Origin: an uncultured Anaerolineae bacterium
Lineage (GTDB): Bacteria; Chloroflexota; Anaerolineae; Anaerolineales; Villigracilaceae
Reading direction: 5' to 3'
DNA length: 28,955 bases
NCBI GenBank assembly: GCA_903854805.1
Contig: CAINXK010000370.1
Location: 1 to 28,955 of the forward strand
Both the position numbers and the translations under genes were made by a program. This document shows, one piece after another, positions 14,863 through 22,572 of the stretch (its first letter is position 1; each line of letters starts with the position of its first letter). The notes under the pieces were generated by a model, which was given only the letters and a program-made list of their open reading frames with translations, was not told the origin of the DNA and did no database searches.

Positions 14863-15428
14863 CCTAGTTCATTCCAGTTTGCCGGAAATGCAACATAAAC
14901 AAAACGAACTTTGCTGGGGGTGCTAAACGTGATACTGGAACCTTTGGGAATGAAAATAATATCTCCCGGTTTGCCATGAACCGCAACATTGTCACGAGTG
15001 ATGATAAGCTCGCCATCGATAACGATATCGATTTCATCGTAAGATAATTTCCATGGAAACACGCCTTGATCCAAGGTCATATAGCCTGTCGCCATAGTTG
15101 AGCCGTCCAAGGATGTAACCACATCTTTGAGGCGCACGTTAGTTCCTGGAGTGGCTAAGCCTTCGCCAAAAGGGTCCAAAATCACACTTCCACCAAGTAC
15201 CAATTTCAAAGGTGGTAGAGGTATAGGAGGACCCAATGGCGACGACGGGATCTCGGATATTCGGGGAAAATTTGGAGAGTTTTCCCGAATCATGCGTACG
15301 CCTAGTTCACGCGCAACATCGACAGCCTCAGGCGTAATAATATCGTCAGGACCAAGCACCAGTAAATCACCCTTTTGCTCTCGTCCTATGCGCTGGATAT
15401 CAACTGCGGTAAATAATTGTCTTGGCAT
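14859..15428 (-). CDS. eutQ: Ethanolamine utilization protein EutQ (cupin)
   Basis: A 189-residue EutQ. The N-terminal module (FTAVDIQRI, DIITPEAVDVARELGV) is the same type found in EutT and the small last gene. A Pro-rich linker (SSPLGPPIPLPPL) follows, then a cupin domain (about 85-185) with FPWKLSYDEIDIVIDGEL and KPGDIIFIPKGSSITFS. Salmonella EutQ has been reported to have acetate kinase activity, which would matter here because no separate acetate kinase or phosphotransacetylase is in the window. Its stop overlaps the eutT start. A strong hairpin separates it from eutM upstream, which may lower its expression relative to the shell protein. Confidence 0.93.
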   Translation of the reverse strand: MPRQLFTAVDIQRIGREQKGDLLVLGPDDIITPEAVDVARELGVRMIRENSPNFPRISEIPSSPLGPPIPLPPLKLVLGGSVILDPFGEGLATPGTNVRLKDVVTSLDGSTMATGYMTLDQGVFPWKLSYDEIDIVIDGELIITRDNVAVHGKPGDIIFIPKGSSITFSTPSKVRFVYVAFPANWNELG

Positions 15429-15446
15429 AACTTAACCATGATTAAT

Positions 15447-15467
15447 TACCGTCCTTTGGGGACGGTA
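15447..15467 (-). other. Intercistronic hairpin between eutM and eutQ
   Basis: A perfect 8-bp stem TACCGTCC / GGACGGTA with a 5-nt loop lies 22 nt after the eutM stop and 19 nt before the eutQ start. No T tract follows, so it is unlikely to be a full terminator. It could stabilise the 3' end of the eutM message or attenuate readthrough, raising shell protein over enzymes. Confidence 0.6.
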
Positions 15468-15488
15468 TACTAACCAGATTTAGAAAAT

Positions 15489-15809
15489 CTACTTGCCCGA
15501 CTTGCCGCCGAATGATCCCTTGGTTTGAGAAGGAAGAATCACTTCAACATCTGCGTGGGGGCGTGGAATGACGTGAACCGATACTAATTCTCCAACACGC
15601 TTGGCGGCGGCGGCGCCAGCATCGGTGGCTGCTTTTACAGCACCAACATCGCCACGTACCATTACAGTTACAAACCCACCACCGACATATTCGCTGCCGA
15701 TCAGGGTTACGTTGGCGGCCTTAACCATTGCATCGGCGGCTTCAATTGCACCGATTAAACCTTTGGTCTCGACCATTCCGAGCGCAATCATGGAAACGTC
15801 TACTGGCAT
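15489..15809 (-). CDS. eutM: Hexameric shell protein EutM (BMC-H)
   Basis: Main facet-forming shell protein, 106 residues, one BMC domain. [24 protein letters not shown] and [16 protein letters not shown] are typical in the [10 protein letters not shown] and [23 protein letters not shown] segments. The central pore loop is GGG (43-45), as in EutM rather than the GSG common in PduA-like proteins. A Lys/Gly-rich tail ([10 protein letters not shown]) follows the domain. AAGGAGAG lies 8 nt before the ATG, the best ribosome binding site in the locus, fitting high expression. It is the only single-domain hexamer gene in the window. Confidence 0.96.
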   Translation of the reverse strand: MPVDVSMIALGMVETKGLIGAIEAADAMVKAANVTLIGSEYVGGGFVTVMVRGDVGAVKAATDAGAAAAKRVGELVSVHVIPRPHADVEVILPSQTKGSFGGKSGK

Positions 15810-15870
15810 GGCTATCTCTCCTTATTACATAATTGGGTGGTTAGAAACGGAGGGTTATATTCTCCGGATT

Positions 15871-17367
15871 CTACTTATTTAATTCCGCGAGTACTCTGCG
15901 GACTATTTCATCAATTTGGATATTCGCAGCGCCTGTTGTTTGCTGGGTTGCGGCTATTTTTATATTCAGTTGCGCGGGCTCGTCGGTGGAGCCAGGCAGC
16001 ATTGCAGGTTCTGGAGGCGGCGTGATTTCATAAGCCAGGCGCTTAATATTATATAGGTGGTGGACAGTAATGTTGTCACCTGTGATAGCGCCGCCTACCC
16101 CGCCAGAGCCAAGAGTCATAGACGGCATAACTCCCGTTGTGTAGCCAGTGGCACCCAGGGTGCCCATTGTATTTACCAGTATGCGGAATACAGGTTTTTC
16201 CAAACCGAATCTCATAATGACTTTTTCATCTTGAGCATGAATAACCAACGAGTGCCCTCGTCCGCCATATTCGATCAATTCCAGGCTGCGTTCACAGCCG
16301 GCTTCCCAGCCATCTGTTTCATACCAGCCAAGAACGGTTGTTAGTTTTTCGCCTGAAAGTGGTTCACCTGGCCCGACATTTCTCAACCTCGCAACCAGAA
16401 TTCGGGCAGTTGATGGTACGGTTATTCCGCACATTTGGGCTAATTGTTGTGGACTCTTTCCCACAGATTTTGGATTTGGGAGATGGCCAACAAATAAAAT
16501 TCCAGCAAGGGCCCTGGCTTGCTCTTCGTTGACAAAATAGGCACCTTCGGCTTTCATTAATTCTTCGAGTTGAGCGGCAATTGGTTTATCGGCGATGACA
16601 GCTTGTTCTGTGGCGCAAATTACTGAATGATCAAAGGCTTTTGACGCAACGATATACTTTGCAGCTTTTTGCAGATCAGCAGAGCGATCGACGTAAACAG
16701 GTACATTGCCGGGCCCGACACCATAGGCAGGCTTGCCAACAGAATGTGCAGCTCTGACCATATCTGATCCACCAGTGGCCAGAATGACAGCAATATATTT
16801 GTGTTTCATCAGTTCTTGGGTACCTGGCAGGCTGACCTTTGTCATACAGGAAATTAACCCTTTGGGCATGCCTGCGCGTTCTCCGGCTTCACACATCAAC
16901 CTGGTTGTTTCGGCGCAGCATTTTGCAGCAAATGGGTGCGGAGCAATCACTATGCCATTGCGTGCTTTTACCGAAATTAATATCTTGTACATCGTGGTCG
17001 AAGTAGGATTGGTACTGGGGGTGAGAGCTGCTACGACACCCATCGGCCAGGCTATCTCAAAAATCTTTTTATTTAAATCCTGTTGAATTATTCCTACGGT
17101 CGGAATATCTTTTATTGCTTGCCAGAGTATCTTTGAAGAAAGGATATTTTTTAGTGTTTTGTGCTCAGGGACACCGTAGCCAGTTTCTTCTACTGCCATT
17201 CGACCCAGGCGTTCAGATGCAGCAAATGCAGCTTCAGACATAGCCTGGCAAATGCGGTCAACTTCAGCCTGTGATGCATGAATGAACTGCTTTTGTGCAT
17301 CACGAGCAGCCTTGGCGAGGCTGCGTGCTTCTTGAATGGATAGCAGGTCGAGATCAATATCAGACAT
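15871..17367 (-). CDS. eutE: CoA-acylating acetaldehyde dehydrogenase EutE with C-terminal encapsulation helix
   Basis: Oxidises acetaldehyde with NAD and CoA to acetyl-CoA inside the compartment. The 498-residue protein has the aldehyde dehydrogenase fold (about 1-448): ALTPSTNPTST in the cofactor domain, VGPGNVPVYVD, and the catalytic Cys in DHSVICATEQAV. After GDNITVHHLYNIKRLAYE comes a Pro/Gln/Thr-rich linker of about 30 residues and a terminal helix IQIDEIVRRVLAELNK. Enterobacterial EutE is about 467 residues and carries its targeting helix at the N-terminus; here the N-terminus (DLLSIQEARSLAKAARDAQ) is only the catalytic domain. GGAGAG precedes the ATG. Confidence 0.95.
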   Translation of the reverse strand: MSDIDLDLLSIQEARSLAKAARDAQKQFIHASQAEVDRICQAMSEAAFAASERLGRMAVEETGYGVPEHKTLKNILSSKILWQAIKDIPTVGIIQQDLNKKIFEIAWPMGVVAALTPSTNPTSTTMYKILISVKARNGIVIAPHPFAAKCCAETTRLMCEAGERAGMPKGLISCMTKVSLPGTQELMKHKYIAVILATGGSDMVRAAHSVGKPAYGVGPGNVPVYVDRSADLQKAAKYIVASKAFDHSVICATEQAVIADKPIAAQLEELMKAEGAYFVNEEQARALAGILFVGHLPNPKSVGKSPQQLAQMCGITVPSTARILVARLRNVGPGEPLSGEKLTTVLGWYETDGWEAGCERSLELIEYGGRGHSLVIHAQDEKVIMRFGLEKPVFRILVNTMGTLGATGYTTGVMPSMTLGSGGVGGAITGDNITVHHLYNIKRLAYEITPPPEPAMLPGSTDEPAQLNIKIAATQQTTGAANIQIDEIVRRVLAELNK

Positions 17368-17378
17368 ATTCTCTCCAG

Positions 17379-18035
17379 CTAGTATTTGATCGGATCGCGT
17401 GCAATTTCAAGGACCATTTCGCGAAATGCAATTGTCGCGGCCTTACAAGCGGCTTGGTCGCCGGTCAACATGACGCCCATGTAATTTGTTTCAGATGGCG
17501 GCATTGTGAGGGAAGCAATCGACGTCGCTGAAGATTTTAAGGCTGCATCCAATGCGACCAGACCTTCCATAGGAGGTGCGATTAGGTAAGCAATCGGAGC
17601 CCCCAGTGGGATGTTGCAAACCTGTGATAGGTAGGAACCGGTTCGCGAAATGAGGTGAGAAAAAAATGCAATCGAGCCGTTTTCGTTGGCGGAATACCAA
17701 ATAGCCTCGTTTTTCATATAATTAAGGGCAGCGCTCAGCCCCGCCCTTACCTCGGCAGGGTTCGGTCCGGCAATGATGGCCATAATTTCACCAGAAAGTA
17801 GACCCGATGCGTGCGCTGCACCTGCATAAAATGAATGGGCATAAACAACTTCTACGTCTGCCATTTTTGTGGCTTCGTCAATCGAAACGTAAGTTGCATC
17901 ATCGTTATCGGCCGTAATTAAGCCGATTGAATGCTGATCTGGCCTGAGCTTAAGCTGCTCTGCAAAATTTGGATCTACGTTAGGAATAAGTCGGACTGAC
18001 AGCGGGTTTGCAAAAATCGGGTCAAGAACGCCCAT
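17379..18035 (-). CDS. eutL: Shell protein EutL (permuted BMC-T)
   Basis: A trimeric tandem-BMC shell protein whose central pore is thought to be gated. The start ATG at 18035 is chosen because AAGAGGAG lies 7 nt upstream and gives 218 residues, nearly the enterobacterial length; the longer frame would begin at a TTG that overlaps this ribosome binding site. Matches to EutL include NVDPNFAEQLKLRPDQHSIGL in part, DDATYVSIDEATK, VVYAHSFYAGAAHASG, GPNPAEVRAGL, FFSHLISRTGSYLS, PLGAPIAYLIAPP, and PPSETNY. It lies 11 nt before eutE and 31 nt after eutC. Confidence 0.96.
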   Translation of the reverse strand: MGVLDPIFANPLSVRLIPNVDPNFAEQLKLRPDQHSIGLITADNDDATYVSIDEATKMADVEVVYAHSFYAGAAHASGLLSGEIMAIIAGPNPAEVRAGLSAALNYMKNEAIWYSANENGSIAFFSHLISRTGSYLSQVCNIPLGAPIAYLIAPPMEGLVALDAALKSSATSIASLTMPPSETNYMGVMLTGDQAACKAATIAFREMVLEIARDPIKY

Positions 18036-18066
18036 AAAGCATCTCCTCTTGATCAAAAACGAATAA

Positions 18067-19050
18067 TTAGGCAGTTGCTAATTTTAATTTAACGCCAGAT
18101 GCTTGGTGTTGGCGCATTTTTTGGGCGATTTGCACAACAAATGCCCCAGCTTCGAGTGGATTCGTTCCGCCGTTTTCAAATATGTTGCAAACCACATCCC
18201 GGTCGGCATCGCTATCACCGTATTTGGGCTTGAAACCCATGTACGCACTCATGCTTTCGGCTCTGCCAAGGCCAGGACGTTCTCCAATTAACAGAATTAC
18301 AACATCTGGCTGGATAGATTCGCCAATATCATTCATTACGCCAACGCGACAGTATTTCACGTGAAAAGGGGTTCCAAAAGTCAAGCCAGCTGCCTGGACA
18401 CCTTGTTTAAGAACAGGGAAAATTTGGCGTAGATTCGCTTCGATTGCCGCTGCGCTTAGGCCATCACCCACAACAAGTTGGACATTCGGTTTTTTTACAC
18501 ATTTTTCTGAAATTACTCGCTTTGCTTCATCATTTAATTGGCGCCCAAGATCAGGTCGGAGGAGAAATTGTTCTTTTCCTCCAGTTATTTTTGTCTGGAC
18601 GGTGAATAATCCAAATTCAGCTAGCAGATCAGGATAAATATCGCGGTAAAGAGCATCCTGCGTAACAGCATGATCTCCCTGGAATAACAAGAGTGATGCT
18701 GTCTTGTAGCGTGGCCCTGAGCGTCCGACACCGATACGGGCAGTGGTAGAGCCAATAAGCTCCCTGAGCGCCGCGGGGTCGATCGGATTATTGGTGCGGG
18801 GTTTGTACCTGTTTTCATCAATGGTTGGATCAGATAAATCAATGGTCAGGTTGTTTATGACGTGCGAAGGAAGAATGCCATTTAATGGTTTCTGTGAAGC
18901 CTGAGATGGAGCCGCTACTGAAGGTACTTCCACTTTTGTTTGGTCAGCCAAAATAGTTGGAGTTGGGGCTTGCAAGCCTGAGACGGCTCCTGCAGCTAAC
19001 AACTGCCGGACAACGGCTTCCACAATTTCATTAAGTTTAGTGTCATCCAT
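18067..19050 (-). CDS. eutC: Ethanolamine ammonia-lyase small subunit
   Basis: With EutB it forms the adenosylcobalamin-dependent lyase that splits ethanolamine to acetaldehyde and ammonia. The 327-residue protein begins with an amphipathic helix MDDTKLNEIVEAVVRQLLA, the N-terminal encapsulation peptide typical of EutC, followed by a linker of about 60 residues rich in Ala, Pro and Ser. The catalytic part starts near residue 90: TARIGVGRSGPRYKTASLL, FQGDHAVTQDALYRDI, QLVVGDGLSAAAIEANL and ERPGLGRAESMSAYMGFKP. The linker is longer than in many homologues. GGAGATGG precedes the ATG. It lies 57 nt downstream of eutB. Confidence 0.95.
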   Translation of the reverse strand: MDDTKLNEIVEAVVRQLLAAGAVSGLQAPTPTILADQTKVEVPSVAAPSQASQKPLNGILPSHVINNLTIDLSDPTIDENRYKPRTNNPIDPAALRELIGSTTARIGVGRSGPRYKTASLLLFQGDHAVTQDALYRDIYPDLLAEFGLFTVQTKITGGKEQFLLRPDLGRQLNDEAKRVISEKCVKKPNVQLVVGDGLSAAAIEANLRQIFPVLKQGVQAAGLTFGTPFHVKYCRVGVMNDIGESIQPDVVILLIGERPGLGRAESMSAYMGFKPKYGDSDADRDVVCNIFENGGTNPLEAGAFVVQIAQKMRQHQASGVKLKLATA

Positions 19051-19107
19051 TTTTCCATCTCCAATTGGTTGTAGCTGAATAATACAGATTATTTCTGCTT
19101 AGTGCTA

Positions 19108-20475
19108 TTAGCGTTTAAGGAAAAAGGTGGGATCTCCTGCCTTATCTGTGAGAATACCATCTTTCATCAGCCCAAGCTCAACCATCCAATTTTCAAACTC
19201 TTCAGCAGGTCGGGCTTGAAATAATTGGCGCAGTGTTTGTGCGTCATGATACGATGTGCACTGGTAAGACAGCATTGAATCGTCGCCCATTGGCACGCCC
19301 ATAAAATAGTTGCATCCTGCCGCCATTAGCATTACCGCCAGATTTTCAATGGCATTCTGGTCGGCACTGGCGTGATTAGTGTAGCAAGCATCAACGCCCA
19401 TTGGTATGCCGGTTAGTTTACCCATAAAATGGTCCTCAAGGCCAGCTCGTTGAATTTGCCTGGCATCGTAAAGATATTCTGGCCCGATGAACCCAACGAC
19501 TGTGTTGACCTGGAAAGGGTTCCACCGTTTGGCTAGCCCATAATTTCTTGCTTCAAGGGTAAGCTGGTCCCAGCCGTTGTGTGCTTCTGCTGAAAGTGCA
19601 GAGCCCTGGCCTGTTTCAAAATACATAAAATTGGGACCGGTTGGAAAGCAGTATTTTTTAGCTAGAGCGTAAGCTTCATCGAGCATTCCTACAGAGATCC
19701 CGAAGGAATCGTTTCCTTTTTGAGATCCGGACAAGGATTGGAATACCAACCCTACAGGAGAGCCAGATTGCATACATTTCATTTGAGTTGTAACGTGGGC
19801 AAGAACGCAATTTTGCGTGGGGATGCCCCATGTCTTTATGACTCCATAGGTCATGTCAAGAAGACGGGCAACAGAAGAGTACGAATCGTCTACCGGATTG
19901 ATTCCAATAACAGAGTCTCCGGATCCATAAGACAAACCTTCGTAAATTTCGGCACGAATTCCTTCCGGAGAGTCGGTTGGATGGTTCGGTTGTAGCCTGC
20001 TTGATAGGGTGCCTGCCGCGCCAATTGTATTGTTGCAATGAGCAATGACTCGCATTTTACTGGCTGCGAACATGAGGTCGAGATTGGACATGAGCTTAGT
20101 TACCGCAGATATCATTTCTGCCGTAAGACCGGTTGAAATTCGCCGGATCATTTCGGTGTTGGTTGTGTCTGCCAGCAACCATTCCCGAAATTCACCAACT
20201 TTCCAACCTTTAATCTCATTATAAATCGTTTCATTTACGCCGTCTTGAATGACTCGGGTCACTTCATCCTGTTCGTAAGGCACAGCAGGAGTTTCGCGAA
20301 GGACACTCAGCTGTACTTCAGCTAAAACAAGCCGAGCCGCAATTCGTTCTGCTGCGGTCTCTGCAGCGACACCAGCCAAGCGGTCTCCAGACTTCTCTTC
20401 GTTCGCTTTACCCATTAGGATGCGAATATCAGGGAATTCGTATGTTTTACCGTGTAGTTTTGTTCGTAGGAGCAT
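19108..20475 (-). CDS. eutB: Ethanolamine ammonia-lyase large subunit
   Basis: Catalytic TIM-barrel subunit, 455 residues, close to the enterobacterial 453. Diagnostic segments: SRLQPNHPTDSPEGIRAEIYEG, GLSYGSGDSVIGINPVDDS (split at EGLSYGSGD and VIGINPV), GIPTQNCVLAHVTTQMK, YFETGQGSALSAEAHNG, VVGFIGPEYLYD, DHFMGKLTGIPMGVDACYTNH and NYFMGVPMGDDSML. It needs EutC and adenosylcobalamin and is repaired by EutA, all encoded here. A ribosome binding site GGAGA lies 5 nt before the ATG. It is preceded by a 167-nt gap holding a possible internal promoter, which could boost the lyase genes. Confidence 0.97.
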   Translation of the reverse strand: MLLRTKLHGKTYEFPDIRILMGKANEEKSGDRLAGVAAETAAERIAARLVLAEVQLSVLRETPAVPYEQDEVTRVIQDGVNETIYNEIKGWKVGEFREWLLADTTNTEMIRRISTGLTAEMISAVTKLMSNLDLMFAASKMRVIAHCNNTIGAAGTLSSRLQPNHPTDSPEGIRAEIYEGLSYGSGDSVIGINPVDDSYSSVARLLDMTYGVIKTWGIPTQNCVLAHVTTQMKCMQSGSPVGLVFQSLSGSQKGNDSFGISVGMLDEAYALAKKYCFPTGPNFMYFETGQGSALSAEAHNGWDQLTLEARNYGLAKRWNPFQVNTVVGFIGPEYLYDARQIQRAGLEDHFMGKLTGIPMGVDACYTNHASADQNAIENLAVMLMAAGCNYFMGVPMGDDSMLSYQCTSYHDAQTLRQLFQARPAEEFENWMVELGLMKDGILTDKAGDPTFFLKR

Positions 20476-20516
20476 AAAGGTCTCCAGGTTTCAAAATTCC
20501 CGATATGTTGTCCGGG

Positions 20517-20546
20517 TTTATAGTAATTTGCGTGAAGTTCTGCTAA
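20517..20546 (-). promoter_or_regulatory. Possible internal promoter before eutB
   Basis: On the minus strand TTAGCA (20546-20541, 4 of 6) and TATAAA (20522-20517, 5 of 6) are separated by 18 nt in the 167-nt eutA-eutB gap. The predicted start near 20510 gives a 35-nt leader to the eutB ATG. Moderate match only. Confidence 0.4.
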
Positions 20547-20642
20547 AAAGCTGGTACCTGTGAAAATAAAATAGATGAGGAAAAAAGAGTTGAATATTAA
20601 AGGATGAATACAGATATGTAATAATATCAGGCATCTTTCAAT

Positions 20643-22082
20643 TTAATGATAAAAGACTAAAGTTTTGATACTGAGAGGCACAACGCGACCGTCCATAAGC
20701 GGATGGCCAACATCAATGTAGTCACCTTCCATAAGTCCTACTTGGTCAATTACCAGAAGTGATCTGGACGGAATGATGCCTTTGATGGTTTGTCCCAAAG
20801 CCTGCGCATAATCGCGTTCAATAATTATGATCAACGGCTTTTGCGATGGGATTAGTTTGGAGTATTCGCTAATGCCTGTCGCTAATTGTAAAAGAGCAGG
20901 ATAGTCCAGAGTGGAGATCAAATCAATCGCTACCGCAAAATTATCTGTGTTGAGATCGATGTCCCAGCGAGTAACTGCATCTAAAATTGCGAGTACAACT
21001 TTTCCCGGTTCGAATTTTGTTTCCAGGATAGGGCGGATGACCGGTATGTTTCTGAGAGGAAGAATTTCTTTTTCAGCCCAAATTGTTGACCCAGAAAGTG
21101 TTACAGTTTGAGTACTGGCTCCAAGGACCGTTGCGCGTAGCGTTTCTGATGGAGGTAGAATTTCGTAAGTTTGAAGTAATGAATGAGTTCGAAGGGATTC
21201 TGCCAGTAGCGGTCCAATATCATTGTGAATAGTAAAATCGTTTATTTTGAAAATTGGTATCGGATTGTAGTAATAATGTCCAATGCCGCCTGAAAACATC
21301 ACCACGGATCCCTTACCTGAAACTGTTGAAGGTGGTGTCAGGTACAACCTTTCCGCCAGGCGAGAATTTGTACCTTCGATTAGTTCAACAGTCATATCTG
21401 CCATTCTATTTGCAAAGCGCTTTAGATCGGGTAGGCTGGGCTGATCACCAATTGCAAACTGAAGTTTGCAATCTTCAATAATAATTCTGGCTGGATCAGC
21501 GATATAGCAAATTTTTCCGCTCTCGTGTTCAATCTCAATTATTCTTCCACCAAAGTTCATGGCAGCAGCAGCAAGGAATTTTCCGCTTCGGAATGAAACA
21601 CTGTTAGCGCTTCCGCCGCCGATATCTACATTCGTTACAGTAGTATAGTGAGATTGGGAATATTTTGCCGCACCCGATCCACGTCCGGCAATCAAACTTT
21701 CGACATGAGGCCCGGCCACGCTGACCACAAACTCACCCGCCAATCCGGAAAGTGACTGAAGAATTTTGTCCGCATTTTTCTTTTTTGCGGTTTCACCTGT
21801 GATTATTACAGCCCCGGTCTCTACTTGATCTGGTGTAATGCCGGCTGATGCATATTCTTGGCGAACAATTTCAGTCAATTTTACTGAGTCAACCGTTTCG
21901 TTGTCTGCCAATGGTGTGAATACAATTGGGCTCTGATAAAGGACTTCCCGATCGGTAATTTCCATGCGAGGAATTTGACCTGGTCGGGCTACGTCGGTTA
22001 GCCTTAGGCGCGAAAATATTATTTGTGTGGTGGTTGTGCCTATGTCTAAACCAACTGAGAGCAGCGAGCGGGTTTCTGCCAT
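20643..22082 (-). CDS. eutA: Ethanolamine ammonia-lyase reactivating factor EutA
   Basis: ATP-dependent chaperone-like factor that removes inactivated cobalamin from EutBC. From ATG 22082 it is 479 residues. A longer frame back to 22178 would run into eutN and lacks family similarity, so it is not used. ASKHA nucleotide-binding motifs: LLSVGLDIGTTTTQIIFSRL at the N-terminus (Gly11-Thr19) and NVDIGGGSANSVSF mid-protein. GAVIITGETAKKKNADKIL and FSGGIGHYYY also match EutA. It starts 49 nt downstream of eutN; the ribosome binding site is weak. Confidence 0.94.
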   Translation of the reverse strand: MAETRSLLSVGLDIGTTTTQIIFSRLRLTDVARPGQIPRMEITDREVLYQSPIVFTPLADNETVDSVKLTEIVRQEYASAGITPDQVETGAVIITGETAKKKNADKILQSLSGLAGEFVVSVAGPHVESLIAGRGSGAAKYSQSHYTTVTNVDIGGGSANSVSFRSGKFLAAAAMNFGGRIIEIEHESGKICYIADPARIIIEDCKLQFAIGDQPSLPDLKRFANRMADMTVELIEGTNSRLAERLYLTPPSTVSGKGSVVMFSGGIGHYYYNPIPIFKINDFTIHNDIGPLLAESLRTHSLLQTYEILPPSETLRATVLGASTQTVTLSGSTIWAEKEILPLRNIPVIRPILETKFEPGKVVLAILDAVTRWDIDLNTDNFAVAIDLISTLDYPALLQLATGISEYSKLIPSQKPLIIIIERDYAQALGQTIKGIIPSRSLLVIDQVGLMEGDYIDVGHPLMDGRVVPLSIKTLVFYH

Positions 22083-22131
22083 GATTGTTTTTATTTTCCA
22101 TCGGGAATTAAAATCCTTCAGGATATTTAAA

Positions 22132-22422
22132 TTAACTCTTCCGATAGGTAACTTTGCCGCTCTCTTCGAGAGAGTCAATTACGCCAACAATAACGGCGTC
22201 AACAGGTGAATCCTTGGTGATCTGGGTATAGCGTGCTGATGAACCAGTTGTGATAAGAACAAGATCTCCAGCCCCGGCGCCGACTGTATCAACGGCAACG
22301 AAGGGTACGCCGGTTGGCCCCCCGGTCGTGTCCGATTCTCGTACGATGAGCAACTTACGCCCACTCAGGTTTTCGTCTTTGATAGTGGCAACTGTGGAGC
22401 CGATGACCAATGCTAATTTCAT
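22132..22422 (-). CDS. eutN: Pentameric vertex shell protein EutN (BMC-P)
   Basis: A 96-residue EutN/CcmL-family protein that caps the vertices of the icosahedral shell. It begins MKLALVIGSTVATIKDENLSG, matching the family at VIGSTVATIKDENLSGRKL, and contains VDTVGAGAGDLVLITTGSSAR, seen in nearly all BMC-P proteins as GAGxGDxVLxxxGSSAR. Only one BMC-P is encoded, enough for all 12 vertices. AGAGGA lies 4 nt before the ATG. A perfect extended -10 promoter is present upstream, so this gene may begin its own transcript covering the enzyme and shell genes. Confidence 0.97.
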   Translation of the reverse strand: MKLALVIGSTVATIKDENLSGRKLLIVRESDTTGGPTGVPFVAVDTVGAGAGDLVLITTGSSARYTQITKDSPVDAVIVGVIDSLEESGKVTYRKS

Positions 22423-22477
22423 GCGTCCTCTGCCAACCGGTGTGAATGGAATGAAACGAACGTAATTTTATAGTGCT

Positions 22478-22486
22478 ATTATAGCA
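22478..22486 (-). promoter_or_regulatory. Extended -10 promoter before eutN
   Basis: On the minus strand the sequence TGCTATAAT (22486-22478) is a perfect TGn plus TATAAT extended -10 element. No -35 match is visible at 16-18 nt upstream. Transcription would begin near 22471, giving a 49-nt leader to eutN. The 13-bp inverted repeat at 22515-22564 lies immediately upstream, where an activator would bind. Confidence 0.6.
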
Positions 22487-22514
22487 AAGATACACAATTA
22501 ATGTTGTTGTCTGT

Positions 22515-22564
22515 CCATTTGGCGGTGCAGATATCTTTTTAGTGAATACCACACCGCCAAATGG
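22515..22564 (-). repeat. 13-bp perfect inverted repeat between the permease gene and eutN
   Basis: CCATTTGGCGGTG (22515-22527) and its exact complement CACCGCCAAATGG (22552-22564) flank a 24-nt spacer. On the transcript this makes a 13-bp hairpin starting 8 nt after the permease stop codon. No T tract follows on either strand. It may be a 3' processing or stabilising hairpin for the permease message, or a DNA operator upstream of the eutN promoter (about -44 to -93). Confidence 0.85.
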
Positions 22565-22572
22565 TAAATTAA

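Noticed and set aside
20643..22178. EutA start at 22178
   Set aside because: This adds 32 residues that overlap eutN and do not resemble EutA; the ATG at 22082 starts the family sequence.
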